A stretch of DNA of 6,183 bases from Bacteroidota bacterium (GTDB lineage Bacteria; Bacteroidota; Ignavibacteria; SZUA-365; JAADGX01). Location: assembly GCA_027021285.1 (NCBI GenBank), contig JALUUP010000486.1, positions 1-6,183 on the forward strand, given 5' to 3'. Position numbers and translations under genes: made by a program. Below the pieces are notes generated by a model. That model had not been told where the DNA came from, did no database searches, and saw only the letters and a program-made list of their open reading frames with translations. This document shows positions 1 through 6,183 of the stretch, piece after piece; the first letter of the stretch is position 1, and each line of letters begins with the position of its first letter.

Positions 1-129
1 GGCCGCATCGACGTGCTGTATCGACAGCTCGATTGGTACGACTGGTACGTGCGCGATCTGAAGCCGCTCGATGGTCCCATGCCGCCGCTCGATATCAGCG
101 ACAAGTACGGCATCGATCTTTCCGATTGA
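1..129 (+). CDS. C-terminal fragment of a protein, possibly an S9-type/alpha-beta hydrolase
   Basis: Frame 1 is open from the first base to a TGA at 127-129 and encodes 42 residues of a gene that begins upstream of the window. The readable part starts GRIDVLYRQLDWYDWYVRDL and ends KYGIDLSD. The pattern of an Arg/Asp-rich turn, a Leu-Tyr-Arg helix and then aromatic residues (DWYDWYV) resembles the last helix of prolyl-oligopeptidase-like (S9) or related alpha/beta hydrolases, where a segment of the form 'NRxxxLYRxxLxWFDRYL' closes the domain. That is a resemblance recalled from the family, not a proven match, because no catalytic residue lies in this fragment. A strong intrinsic terminator begins within 20 bases of the stop, which supports this being a real gene end. 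The reading frame is solid; the function is tentative. Confidence 0.6.
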   Translation, partial: GRIDVLYRQLDWYDWYVRDLKPLDGPMPPLDISDKYGIDLSD

Positions 130-146
130 GCGTACCGGTTTTTCGT

Positions 147-183
147 AAAACGGGGCGCCCGGTGATGCGCCCTGTTTTTTTCT
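147..183 (+). terminator. Intrinsic terminator after the left-edge gene
   Basis: GGGCGC at 153-158 pairs perfectly with GCGCCC at 167-172 around an 8-base loop. The stem extends outward by a G-T and a C-G pair (151-152 with 173-174) and then by AAAA (147-150) against TTTT (175-178). The T-run continues to 181 and, after one C, to 186. This is a textbook Rho-independent terminator lying 17 bases after the stop of the left-edge gene. The A-run on its 5' side means it could also act on minus-strand transcription. Confidence 0.88.
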
Positions 184-221
184 TTTGTCGACATTACCGG
201 GCAAAAGAGGGAAACTCCTTC

Positions 222-250
222 CGTGTACACGATGCCCGATTTTTGTACAA
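222..250. promoter_or_regulatory. Paired TGTACA palindromes upstream of the histidine kinase (possible operator)
   Basis: CGTGTACACG (222-231) and TTGTACAA (243-250) are two perfect palindromes sharing the core TGTACA (224-229 and 244-249). Their centres are exactly 20 bp apart, about two helical turns, so a dimeric regulator could bind both on the same DNA face. They lie 60-90 bases before the kinase start codon, where a promoter is expected. Downstream, TAGTTTAG (269-276) is a loose match to the Bacteroidota -7 consensus TAnnTTTG, but the spacing to TTTG (242-245) is longer than usual. The palindromes are seen directly; a regulatory role is inference. Confidence 0.3.
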
Positions 251-309
251 TTCCAGTAAAACTTTTTGTAGTTTAGGCTGGAACGAAAAAACAGGATACC
301 GGGTCAACC

Positions 310-1368
310 ATGGATGAATGCATTTCAAACGAAGGCGATTTCCCGGACGAATCATGCCGGGAACTTCTCGGCGCCAGTCCCATTCCCACCCTTCTTCTTG
401 ACGCGCAGGCAACGTGCGTTGTGTTCTGCAACGAGGCCTTCGCCCGTTGTCTCAATGTCGAGTCGCGGGTAACGATCGGCCTGCCGGTGGAGACGTTCCT
501 TGCATTCGACGTTCTTCCCTCCGTCGCGGTTCAGCAACAGCCTGCCCGGCAGGGTGCCCCCTGGCAGGTTACGGCCACGAGTTCGTCCGGTCAGGGAGTG
601 TTGCGTCTGGCGTGCATGCTGTGGCGGGCGACGATCGGGGGAAAGAATGTGGTCCAGATGGAGTGCGTTGTCCAGGGAGAGAACGAACGCCATGATCTCG
701 CGACGTACCAGAAGTGGATTCACGCTGTCGGACACGAGTTGAAGAGCCCGCTGACGTCGGTGAAAGGCTACGCGGAAATTCTCGCGCACGAATTGGTCTC
801 TTCCGGGAATCCGCAGGTAAAAACCATTCTCGATATCGTCCGGCGGAACAGCGAACGCATGCACTCCTATATCGAAGACATGTACCGCTTCAGCCTCGCG
901 GAGATTAATACGCTCGAGTGCGAAACGACCACCGTGCGCGAAATGCTGGATCAGGTGTTGAACGAGCTGAAGGAAGATTTTACGCGCCATGGCGTTGCCC
1001 TCGATGTGGAGGTGAGCGAGCGGGTCGTGCACCTGCCGGGTTCAGCCGTGCGCGAGGCTCTTTACCAGGTATTGCATTCCGCCTTGGTTGTAACCGAACC
1101 GGCGTCCTCGGCGATCCTTGTTCGCGAACACGACCTGGGGGAGCGTACGGTCCTCGTGGTGCAGCACGACGCGAAGGCGGCCGCGCCGCGCGGGAGAGCG
1201 CACGTGGAGAGAATCCTCGATCGCTCGGAAAAGGAAACGACGACGACGCTGGGTTTCGAATTTGCGCGGAAGATATTGCTGGAAGCGGGTGGCGAGGCGT
1301 TCCTGGAGGCGGGAAACAACCACTTCCATACGTGTTACCTCGTGTTGCCTGCCCGCGTCAGGGAGTGA
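310..1368 (+). CDS. Soluble PAS-domain histidine kinase with degenerate ATP-binding domain
   Basis: This 352-residue protein has no transmembrane segment, so it should act in the cytoplasm. Residues about 20-120 look like a PAS sensor fold (SPIPTLLLD, then VVFCNEAFARCL and a Gly-Leu turn). Residues 134-200 form the dimerisation/phospho-acceptor helices, with a well-kept H-box GHELKSPLTSVKGYAEIL in which His142 is the expected phosphorylation site. The C-terminal part keeps the outline of a HATPase domain but has lost key residues. The N-box position reads LYQVLHSALVV, with Gln253 and Ser257 where Asn is normal. The G1 box reads DAKAA (287-291) instead of DxGxG. The G2 region TTTLGFEFARKILLEAGG (311-328) keeps only one of the usual Gly-x-Gly-Leu-Gly glycines. 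ATP binding is therefore doubtful, and it may act as a phosphatase, a phosphotransfer partner or a scaffold. No response regulator lies beside it in the window. The ATG at 310 has only a weak AGGA 13 bases upstream. The coding call is firm and the family call is strong. Confidence 0.88.
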   Translation: MDECISNEGDFPDESCRELLGASPIPTLLLDAQATCVVFCNEAFARCLNVESRVTIGLPVETFLAFDVLPSVAVQQQPARQGAPWQVTATSSSGQGVLRLACMLWRATIGGKNVVQMECVVQGENERHDLATYQKWIHAVGHELKSPLTSVKGYAEILAHELVSSGNPQVKTILDIVRRNSERMHSYIEDMYRFSLAEINTLECETTTVREMLDQVLNELKEDFTRHGVALDVEVSERVVHLPGSAVREALYQVLHSALVVTEPASSAILVREHDLGERTVLVVQHDAKAAAPRGRAHVERILDRSEKETTTTLGFEFARKILLEAGGEAFLEAGNNHFHTCYLVLPARVRE

Positions 1369-1378
1369 GGCGGCAGGC
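1347..1378. terminator. GC-rich stem-loop at the convergent gene ends (weak terminator candidate)
   Basis: GCCTGCCCGC (1347-1356) pairs with GCGGCAGGC (1370-1378), with one bulged C and a 13-base loop that contains the kinase stop codon. It sits in the 18-base space and final codons where the kinase and the DUF362 gene converge. No T-run follows on either strand, so it is not a standard intrinsic terminator. It may still pause polymerase or protect 3' ends. I see no better terminator for either gene. Confidence 0.25.
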
Positions 1379-1386
1379 GCTATCAC

Positions 1387-2487
<1,101 letters not shown>

Positions 2488-2527
2488 GAAGTCAGGTACA
2501 CGGAAAGTGATTCGAAAATAAACATCG

Positions 2528-3406
2528 TTAATAGTAAATGACAAAAACCACGGTTGCAACCCAGAGGAAGACATCCGCCATCAGGGGCTTATCGGTCAGG
2601 AGCTCCATGGTCGGGTCTCCGCCGGATTTGCGCTGGTGCACGAGGTAGAGGTAGCGGAACAGGCCGTACAGCACGAACGGAATGGTGAAGACCAGGTTCT
2701 TTGAGCCGAACTTCTGCACGGTTTCCGGGGAGACCGTGTAGAGGACGTAAAACACCAGCGTTGCCGCCGTGACCAGCGAGATCATCTGGTCGAGAAAGTA
2801 CGTGCTGTATTCCTCGAGCACGGGGCGGTGTGTCCGCGCCTCTTCGTCCAGGTACTCGATTTCGTGGCGTCGTTTGCTGAACCCGAGAAACAGGGCGAGA
2901 AGAGAAGTGCAGATGAGCAGCCATTCGGACATGGGGACGTTGATGATGACCGCTCCCGAAACGATGCGCAGAAGGAACGAGGTTGCGATGCTCATCACGT
3001 CGAGAATGACCTGCCGCTTGAGAAAGAAGGAATACACGACGTTCAACGCGATGTAGCCCGCGAGGATAAAACCGAAATCCGGTTTGACCGCGATTGCGAG
3101 GATGATCACGGTCGGAGCCGTCAACAGGAACGCGGTAAGCGCCCAGGACACGGGGAGACGGCCCGAGGCGACGGGGCGATGCCGCTTTACGGGGTGGGAA
3201 CGGTCCTTCTCCACGTCGGCACAGTCGTTGAGCAGGTAGATGCTGCTGGCTCCAAAGGAAAACAAGAGAAATCCGATGGCCGTTGTCAGCAGACTGTCGG
3301 GATGAAAGAGATTCTGGGAGAAGAGCAGGGGGGCGAAAATCACGAGGTTTTTCACCCACTGCTTCGGCCGCGCAGCTTCTATTAACGCTGAAAGGCGCGC
3401 GTTCAT
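2528..3406 (-). CDS. UbiA-family prenyltransferase, decaprenyl-phosphate phosphoribosyltransferase type
   Basis: This 292-residue integral membrane protein has about eight or nine hydrophobic helices. It opens with ARPKQWVKNLVIFAPL (12-27), typical of the branch that transfers phosphoribose from PRPP to a polyprenyl phosphate. The first Asp motif NDCADVEKD (60-68) has the NDxxDxxxD form, with Asp61, Asp64 and Asp68. It is followed by RPVASG (77-82), and the second motif is YSFFLKRQVILD (125-136), with Tyr125, Lys130 and Asp136. Length matches the family, about 290-300 residues. In mycobacteria this reaction starts the path to decaprenylphosphoryl-arabinose; outside actinobacteria the product is likely a lipid-linked pentose donor of unknown use. 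The ATG overlaps the stop of the DUF948-like gene by four bases (ATGA, 3403-3406), so translation is probably coupled, and there is no separate strong ribosome site. No DprE1/DprE2-type epimerase genes are visible here. The subfamily is recognised from motifs, and the exact lipid is unknown. Confidence 0.88.
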   Translation of the reverse strand: MNARLSALIEAARPKQWVKNLVIFAPLLFSQNLFHPDSLLTTAIGFLLFSFGASSIYLLNDCADVEKDRSHPVKRHRPVASGRLPVSWALTAFLLTAPTVIILAIAVKPDFGFILAGYIALNVVYSFFLKRQVILDVMSIATSFLLRIVSGAVIINVPMSEWLLICTSLLALFLGFSKRRHEIEYLDEEARTHRPVLEEYSTYFLDQMISLVTAATLVFYVLYTVSPETVQKFGSKNLVFTIPFVLYGLFRYLYLVHQRKSGGDPTMELLTDKPLMADVFLWVATVVFVIYY

Positions 3407-3843
3407 TTTTTCAGGTAGGAAAACGGGATGTATTCTTCCTGGTCACTCCCGGTTCCCTTCCTGCCTTTTAACGCCGATTGAAACGTTTCCAGCGCGCTGC
3501 GGATACCGGCCAGGATGGATTTGAGCTCCCGTACGGGCGGCTCGATTTCATCCACGAGACCCTGTTCGAGCTCGATGACTCGCTCAACGGCGGCGGTGGC
3601 GTTTTTTACGACCGCTTGGATGTCTTCGACCATCGGTGTCGTTTCCCTGACGAGGTTCGTCGAATGCTCGCCGAGCTCGTTGTAGGTGTCGAGTGTTTCC
3701 ACCAGGTGCTGCTTGATCTCGGCGACGTCTTGCTGGATCTGCATGATCGCCTTGCGCGAGGCCTGGAGCGCCAGGACGGCGAACACCGCAACGATTCCCG
3801 CGAGGATCAGGAGACCGATGAAAAGAATTGGTTCAGGTGTCAT
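3403..3843 (-). CDS. DUF948-like single-span membrane coiled-coil protein
   Basis: The ATG at 3843 gives 146 residues starting MTPEPILFIGLLILAG. A GGGA six bases before it serves as ribosome site. A TTG seven codons further up would begin at the foot of the terminator hairpin and is unlikely. Residues 6-26 are one transmembrane helix. The rest, from Gln27 to about 125, is a long charged helix with heptad-like hydrophobics (QIQQDVAEIKQHLVETLDTY, then ELEQGLVDEIEPPVRELKSI), as in DUF948 proteins, ending in a short Lys-rich tail. The likely role is a membrane-anchored structural or scaffold protein in the cell envelope. No enzyme motif is present. It is the first gene after the hairpin at 3865-3894 and overlaps the prenyltransferase start by ATGA, which links the two in one operon. 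Family assignment rests on architecture more than on diagnostic residues. Confidence 0.8.
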   Translation of the reverse strand: MTPEPILFIGLLILAGIVAVFAVLALQASRKAIMQIQQDVAEIKQHLVETLDTYNELGEHSTNLVRETTPMVEDIQAVVKNATAAVERVIELEQGLVDEIEPPVRELKSILAGIRSALETFQSALKGRKGTGSDQEEYIPFSYLKK

Positions 3844-3864
3844 AATGCATCCCGAATGAATCAA

Positions 3865-3894
3865 ACCCGGAAGGGACGCCGGTCCCTTCCGGGT
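3865..3894 (-). terminator. Strong hairpin between the two minus-strand gene clusters
   Basis: ACCCGGAAGGGA (3865-3876) and TCCCTTCCGGGT (3883-3894) are perfect 12-bp inverted repeats around a 6-base loop. On the minus strand the stem follows the YtxH gene stop by 15 bases and is trailed by TTTGATTCATT, a broken T-run. It is probably an intrinsic terminator for the upstream cluster. It lies only 21 bases before the DUF948-like start codon and I see no clear promoter between them. Partial read-through (attenuation) or an RNA-processing role is therefore also possible. The plus-strand side has no T-run. Confidence 0.75.
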
Positions 3895-3909
3895 CTTCGT
3901 GTAGGTTTG

Positions 3910-4302
3910 TCAACTTTTCTTCGTGCGTTGCTCTTTGTAGGCGTCCACGCCTTCCTTGACGGCCGTTTGCACGGTAGCGGCTTCATCGGCGACGCGTTTC
4001 TTGGCGGAAGCGAGAATGTCTTCGGCGTCCTTGAGTAGCTCGTTGGCCTTGTTTTTCGCTTCCGCGATCAATGTCTCCGATTTCTCCTTTCCGTCGTTGA
4101 TGAGTTCCGTCGCTTTTTTCTTGGCGGTGTCGAGGTATTGTTCGGCGTCTTCCAGGATCTTGTCCGTACTTTGGCGTAAATCCTCGCGCAATTCCTTGCC
4201 GGATTTCGGCGCGTACAAGAGAGCCAGGGCGGCGCCGATCAGTCCACCCGTGAAAAACCCGATCAAGAGGCCCTTCGACAGGCCGGTTCCTTCATCTGCC
4301 AT
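3910..4302 (-). CDS. YtxH-domain membrane protein with long amphipathic helix
   Basis: This 130-residue protein begins MADEGTGLSKGLLIGFFTGG. The glycine-rich transmembrane stretch at residues 10-30 runs into LLYAPKSGKELREDLRQ (28-44), the hallmark of YtxH-type proteins (a small GxxxG membrane segment followed by 'APxSGxExR'). Residues 40-122 are a continuous Ala/Lys/Glu-rich helix with 11-residue-like periodicity (ATELINDGKEKSETLIAEAK), resembling apolipoprotein- or LEA-like helices that lie on membranes or form coiled coils. An AGGAG at 4313-4317 lies ten bases before the ATG. It follows the HIT gene by 50 bases and is followed by the hairpin at 3865-3894, which suggests it closes its transcription unit. 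In Bacillus, ytxH belongs to a general-stress operon; a stress or envelope role here is only inference. Confidence 0.88.
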   Translation of the reverse strand: MADEGTGLSKGLLIGFFTGGLIGAALALLYAPKSGKELREDLRQSTDKILEDAEQYLDTAKKKATELINDGKEKSETLIAEAKNKANELLKDAEDILASAKKRVADEAATVQTAVKEGVDAYKEQRTKKS

Positions 4303-4352
4303 ATGTCATCCTCTCCTTTTTTAGTAGGTTTCGAAAAAATCAGGGAAATAAT

Positions 4353-4853
4353 CTACGAATACAGCTTGTCATAGGTTTCGCGGAACTTGATCATTGTCTC
4401 CCGCATGTCCTCCGAGATGACCTTGGTGTCCCCGATCACGGGCATGAAGTTCACGTCGCCATGCCATCGCGGGACGATGTGCCAGTGGATATGCATATCG
4501 ATTCCCGCGCCGGCCGTCCGGCCGATGTTCAACCCGATGTTGAATCCGTGTGGGTGCATGACGTGTTGTATGACGTCCGACCATCGCCGGATCATGAACA
4601 TCATTTCGTTGTATATGGCTTCGTCCAGTTCATGCAGTGTCGGAACGTGACGATTGGAGACAATCAACAGGTGACCGCTGTTATATGGATACAGGTTCAA
4701 GATGGCATAACACTGGTCATGCCGCTTGACGAGAAACCGCTGGTCGTCGTCGGTATTCTGCAGGGCTTCACAGAACACGCATCGCTCCTCGCCGTCCGAA
4801 GAGGCGAAGGATTGAATATAGGTCGAGCGCCAGGGAGACCAAAGACGTTCCAT
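4353..4853 (-). CDS. HIT-family protein, Ap4A phosphorylase-like
   Basis: The 166-residue protein carries the histidine-triad motif HIHWHIVPRW (121-130), with His121, His123 and His125; the last is the expected nucleophile. The triad is preceded by GFNIGLNIGRTAGAGIDM and followed by HGDVNFMPVIGDTKV (131-145). This combination, together with the N-terminal MERLWSPWRSTYI, is what I recall for bacterial Ap4A phosphorylases of the Rv2613c type rather than for HinT. These enzymes cleave diadenosine tetraphosphate with phosphate to give ATP and ADP. Cys25 and Cys28 (CVFC) probably bind zinc together with downstream histidines. NLYPYNSGHLLIV (53-65) is the conserved beta-hairpin of the fold. The ATG at 4853 has only a weak GAG-type ribosome site. 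The gene starts 17 bases after the stop of the small AURKAIP1/COX24 gene, so co-transcription is likely. The HIT fold is certain; the exact nucleotide substrate is inferred. Confidence 0.93.
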   Translation of the reverse strand: MERLWSPWRSTYIQSFASSDGEERCVFCEALQNTDDDQRFLVKRHDQCYAILNLYPYNSGHLLIVSNRHVPTLHELDEAIYNEMMFMIRRWSDVIQHVMHPHGFNIGLNIGRTAGAGIDMHIHWHIVPRWHGDVNFMPVIGDTKVISEDMRETMIKFRETYDKLYS

Positions 4854-4870
4854 CGGTTCATCTCGTCAAG

Positions 4871-4966
4871 TTAACGGTTTTTCTTTTTGTGGCGATTCTT
4901 GCGCAAACGTTTCTTCCGCTTGTGGGTCGCCATTTTGTGTCGCTTGCGTTTTTTTCCGCTCGGCAT
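4871..4966 (-). CDS. 31-residue basic AURKAIP1/COX24-type (bS22/mS38-like) ribosomal small protein
   Basis: An ATG at 4966 opens 31 codons ending with TAA at 4871-4873. The protein starts MPSGKKRKRHKMATHKRKKR and ends LRKNRHKKKNR. Nearly two thirds of the residues are Lys or Arg, and four more are His. The pattern MPSGKKRKRHKxATHKRKKR is the form I know from Bacteroidota proteins annotated as AURKAIP1/COX24 domain-containing. The domain is named for mitochondrial mS38 and is related to mycobacterial bS22, which sits on the small ribosomal subunit near helix 44, so a ribosome-bound role is likely. A GAGGAG at 4970-4975 lies three bases before the ATG. The gene fills the space between the TPR gene (47 bases upstream) and the HIT gene (17 bases downstream), so it is probably part of their operon. 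It is short enough that length-filtered gene callers would miss it. Confidence 0.9.
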   Translation of the reverse strand: MPSGKKRKRHKMATHKRKKRLRKNRHKKKNR

Positions 4967-5013
4967 AAACTCCTCTTTTTAACGTGTAATGTAGTGATTC
5001 TGTAACTGTCCGT

Positions 5014-5958
5014 TTATCCTTGGTTGAGGTCATCGAGTTGTTTGCGGGCCATTTTCGCCACGTCGGATTTGGGATCGAGATCGATGGCTTTCTGAAACCA
5101 CTCCCGCGCTTTCTCGACGTTGCCAAGGTTGATATTGACGATGCCCAGGTTGTAATGTCCTTTCTGGTGCTTCGGGTCGTATTTCAGGGCTTCTTCCATG
5201 ACGCTGATCGCGTTTTCATTTTGCCCGAGTTGAAAGTAGCTGACGCCCATGTCGATCCGCGCGTTCGAATCCTCCGGCCTCTGGGCGAGGTATTTCTTGT
5301 ACATCTCGATCGCCTGCTGGAACATCCCCGCGTCGAACAGCTTGTTGGCGTAGTGCAGGACGGCGGCAGGGTTCCCCGGGTCGCTTTCCATGGCTTGCCG
5401 CGCCTGGTCCAGCGCCTGCAAGCTGACTGCGGGTTCATTTGCATGGGTATGTTCCTCGGGCGAATGGCGGTTCGTGTAAATGAGCGCGAGAACGATGAGT
5501 GCGATCACGGCGAAACCGCCGTAAAGCATGTTGGGAGAAAGTGAAGCGCTTTTCTTTTCGGCGACACCGCCCCGCTTCCGCGTGGAGGCCTTTTTCTGCT
5601 TCCCGCCGACTTTTTTTGTCCTGCTTTTTCTTGGGCGTGGAGGCGCCCCCGTCGTTTTCAGCGATGTGCCGCACTTGTAGCAGAAGTTCGCACCGGCGGG
5701 ATTCCGTGTGCCGCAATTCGTACAGAAGAACCCGGTTTCCGCGCCCTCGTTTTCGTCTTCGGCATCCATGGATTCCGGAGCGCCGCTTCCGGCGGGCTCG
5801 GCTTCTCCCGATGAAGACGTATCGGGCTCGTGCGCCGGCGGAGCCGTTTCATCGGAACGGGAAACCGCCGGCTCGAGCGGTATCCCGCAATTGGGACAGG
5901 AGGTTTCCGCACCCTCGATGGGATAACCGCATTCGGGGCATGCTGCAGATTCGGTCAT
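5014..5958 (-). CDS. Double zinc-ribbon, single-span membrane TPR protein
   Basis: The 314-residue protein has four parts. Two zinc ribbons come first: Cys7, Cys10, Cys21, Cys24, then Cys79, Cys82, Cys93, Cys96 (FCTNCG then FCYKCG). They are joined by an acidic Ser/Pro/Glu linker (30-76). A strongly basic stretch (108-136) precedes a transmembrane helix at about 145-161 (LYGGFAVIALIVLALIYT). Residues 180-311 hold about four TPR units (ALKYDPKHQKGHYNLGIVNI, then NLGNVEKAREWFQKAIDLDP). The positive-inside rule puts the zinc ribbons in the cytoplasm and the TPR domain outside. The likely role is protein-protein interaction at the membrane, perhaps assembly or scaffolding, with no catalytic motif. 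The ATG overlaps the HU-family stop by four bases (ATGA, 5955-5958), and an AGGAG at 5966-5970 sits seven bases upstream inside the HU gene. Architecture is clear; function is unknown. Confidence 0.92.
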   Translation of the reverse strand: MTESAACPECGYPIEGAETSCPNCGIPLEPAVSRSDETAPPAHEPDTSSSGEAEPAGSGAPESMDAEDENEGAETGFFCTNCGTRNPAGANFCYKCGTSLKTTGAPPRPRKSRTKKVGGKQKKASTRKRGGVAEKKSASLSPNMLYGGFAVIALIVLALIYTNRHSPEEHTHANEPAVSLQALDQARQAMESDPGNPAAVLHYANKLFDAGMFQQAIEMYKKYLAQRPEDSNARIDMGVSYFQLGQNENAISVMEEALKYDPKHQKGHYNLGIVNINLGNVEKAREWFQKAIDLDPKSDVAKMARKQLDDLNQG

Positions 5959-6183
5959 GAAGCCTCTCCTTCCATTTGCGCCTGTTCCTTGGCCTTCAGG
6001 TTGCGATCAACGCCCGCGCGAAGCTCTTTCGAGACTTTGAAAATCGGCACGTAGTGTTCCTCCACGAAGACCTCCTCGCCGGTGCGGGGATTGCGGGCAA
6101 CCCGTGCCTTGCGTTTTTTGATCTTGAAACTTCCGAATCCCCTGATCTCGATGCTGTATCCTTCCTTGAGGGCCTCACTGACG
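5955..6183 (-). CDS. HU/IHF-family DNA-binding protein, 5' end outside window
   Basis: The visible 75 residues begin VSEALKEGYSIEIRGFGSFK and include the beta-arm signature ARVARNPRTGEEV (26-38), in which the Pro of NPRTG is the residue that intercalates into DNA. VPIFKVSKELR (45-55) and a C-terminal helix follow. GFGSF (15-19) is the conserved turn before the arm. The N-terminal helices, about 35-40 residues, are missing because the window ends. The protein bends DNA and helps compact the nucleoid, or acts as an architectural factor like IHF. A tail of roughly 15 residues after the fold (KAKEQAQMEGEAS) is longer than in typical HU and overlaps the ribosome site and start of the next gene. 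Because it is the farthest upstream minus-strand gene seen, the promoter for the cluster probably lies beyond the right edge. Confidence 0.95.
   Translation of the reverse strand, partial: VSEALKEGYSIEIRGFGSFKIKKRKARVARNPRTGEEVFVEEHYVPIFKVSKELRAGVDRNLKAKEQAQMEGEAS

Noticed and set aside
352..1032. 226-codon minus-strand open frame opposite the kinase.
   Set aside because: It is antisense to a clear PAS/His-kinase reading frame and its translation has no recognisable domain. GC-rich codon use keeps the opposite frame open.
2488..2574. Longer start for the DUF362 gene at 2574.
   Set aside because: It would overlap the prenyltransferase gene by 47 bases, and the extra 29 residues do not look like the family N-terminus. 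MKSSIVAVLKTSP at 2487 does.
3844..3864. Upstream TTG start for the DUF948-like gene.
   Set aside because: The TTG directly abuts the foot of the terminator hairpin. The ATG at 3843 has a GGGA at proper spacing and starts just before the membrane helix.
3908..3913. TTGACA on the minus strand before the DUF948-like gene, as a -35 box.
   Set aside because: At 16-18 bases further on there is only GGAAGG-like sequence inside the hairpin stem, with no -10 element.
4866..5126. 86-codon minus-strand frame covering the micro-gene region.
   Set aside because: It overlaps both the TPR gene end and the AURKAIP1/COX24 gene in a different frame. The 31-codon frame has a ribosome site and a recognised protein pattern.

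Overview
The window is ordinary bacterial chromosome, moderately GC-rich and densely packed. It has no sign of insertion sequences, phage genes, CRISPR arrays or RNA genes. I identify nine protein genes: six complete ones on the minus strand, a seventh minus-strand gene cut by the right edge, one complete gene on the plus strand, and the tail of a plus-strand gene at the left edge. A 31-residue, very basic AURKAIP1/COX24-type protein, common in Bacteroidota and relatives, together with AGGAG-type ribosome binding sites on several genes, suggests a member of the wider FCB group or a related uncultured lineage. This placement is an inference; no rRNA or other marker is present to settle it.

Left part (1-1368, plus strand). 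The last 42 residues of a gene, possibly an S9-type or other alpha/beta hydrolase, are followed by a clear intrinsic terminator. An intergenic stretch of about 120 bases then carries two TGTACA palindromes whose centres lie exactly 20 bp apart. After it comes a soluble PAS-histidine kinase with an intact phospho-acceptor His box but a badly eroded ATP-binding domain. It ends 18 bp from the convergent minus-strand genes.

Right part (1387-6183, minus strand), read right to left. An HU/IHF-family DNA-binding protein (5' end outside the window) overlaps by ATGA with a membrane protein carrying two zinc ribbons, one transmembrane helix and a TPR domain. Then come the tiny AURKAIP1/COX24 (bS22/mS38-like) protein, a HIT-family nucleotide hydrolase/phosphorylase resembling Ap4A phosphorylases, and a YtxH-type membrane protein with a long amphipathic helix. 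A strong 12-bp hairpin follows. Beyond it is a second cluster: a DUF948-like single-span coiled-coil protein, a UbiA-family prenyltransferase of the decaprenyl-phosphate phosphoribosyltransferase type (ATGA overlap with the previous gene), and a DUF362 protein.

Working picture. The first minus-strand cluster mixes nucleoid, ribosome and nucleotide-metabolism housekeeping with envelope proteins. The second is a membrane/lipid-linked-sugar unit in which the prenyltransferase probably makes a polyprenyl-phospho-pentose donor. I see no defence system or obviously new multi-gene machine. The most interesting points are the degenerate kinase, the easily missed micro-gene, the zinc-ribbon/TPR fusion and the hairpin sitting between the two clusters.
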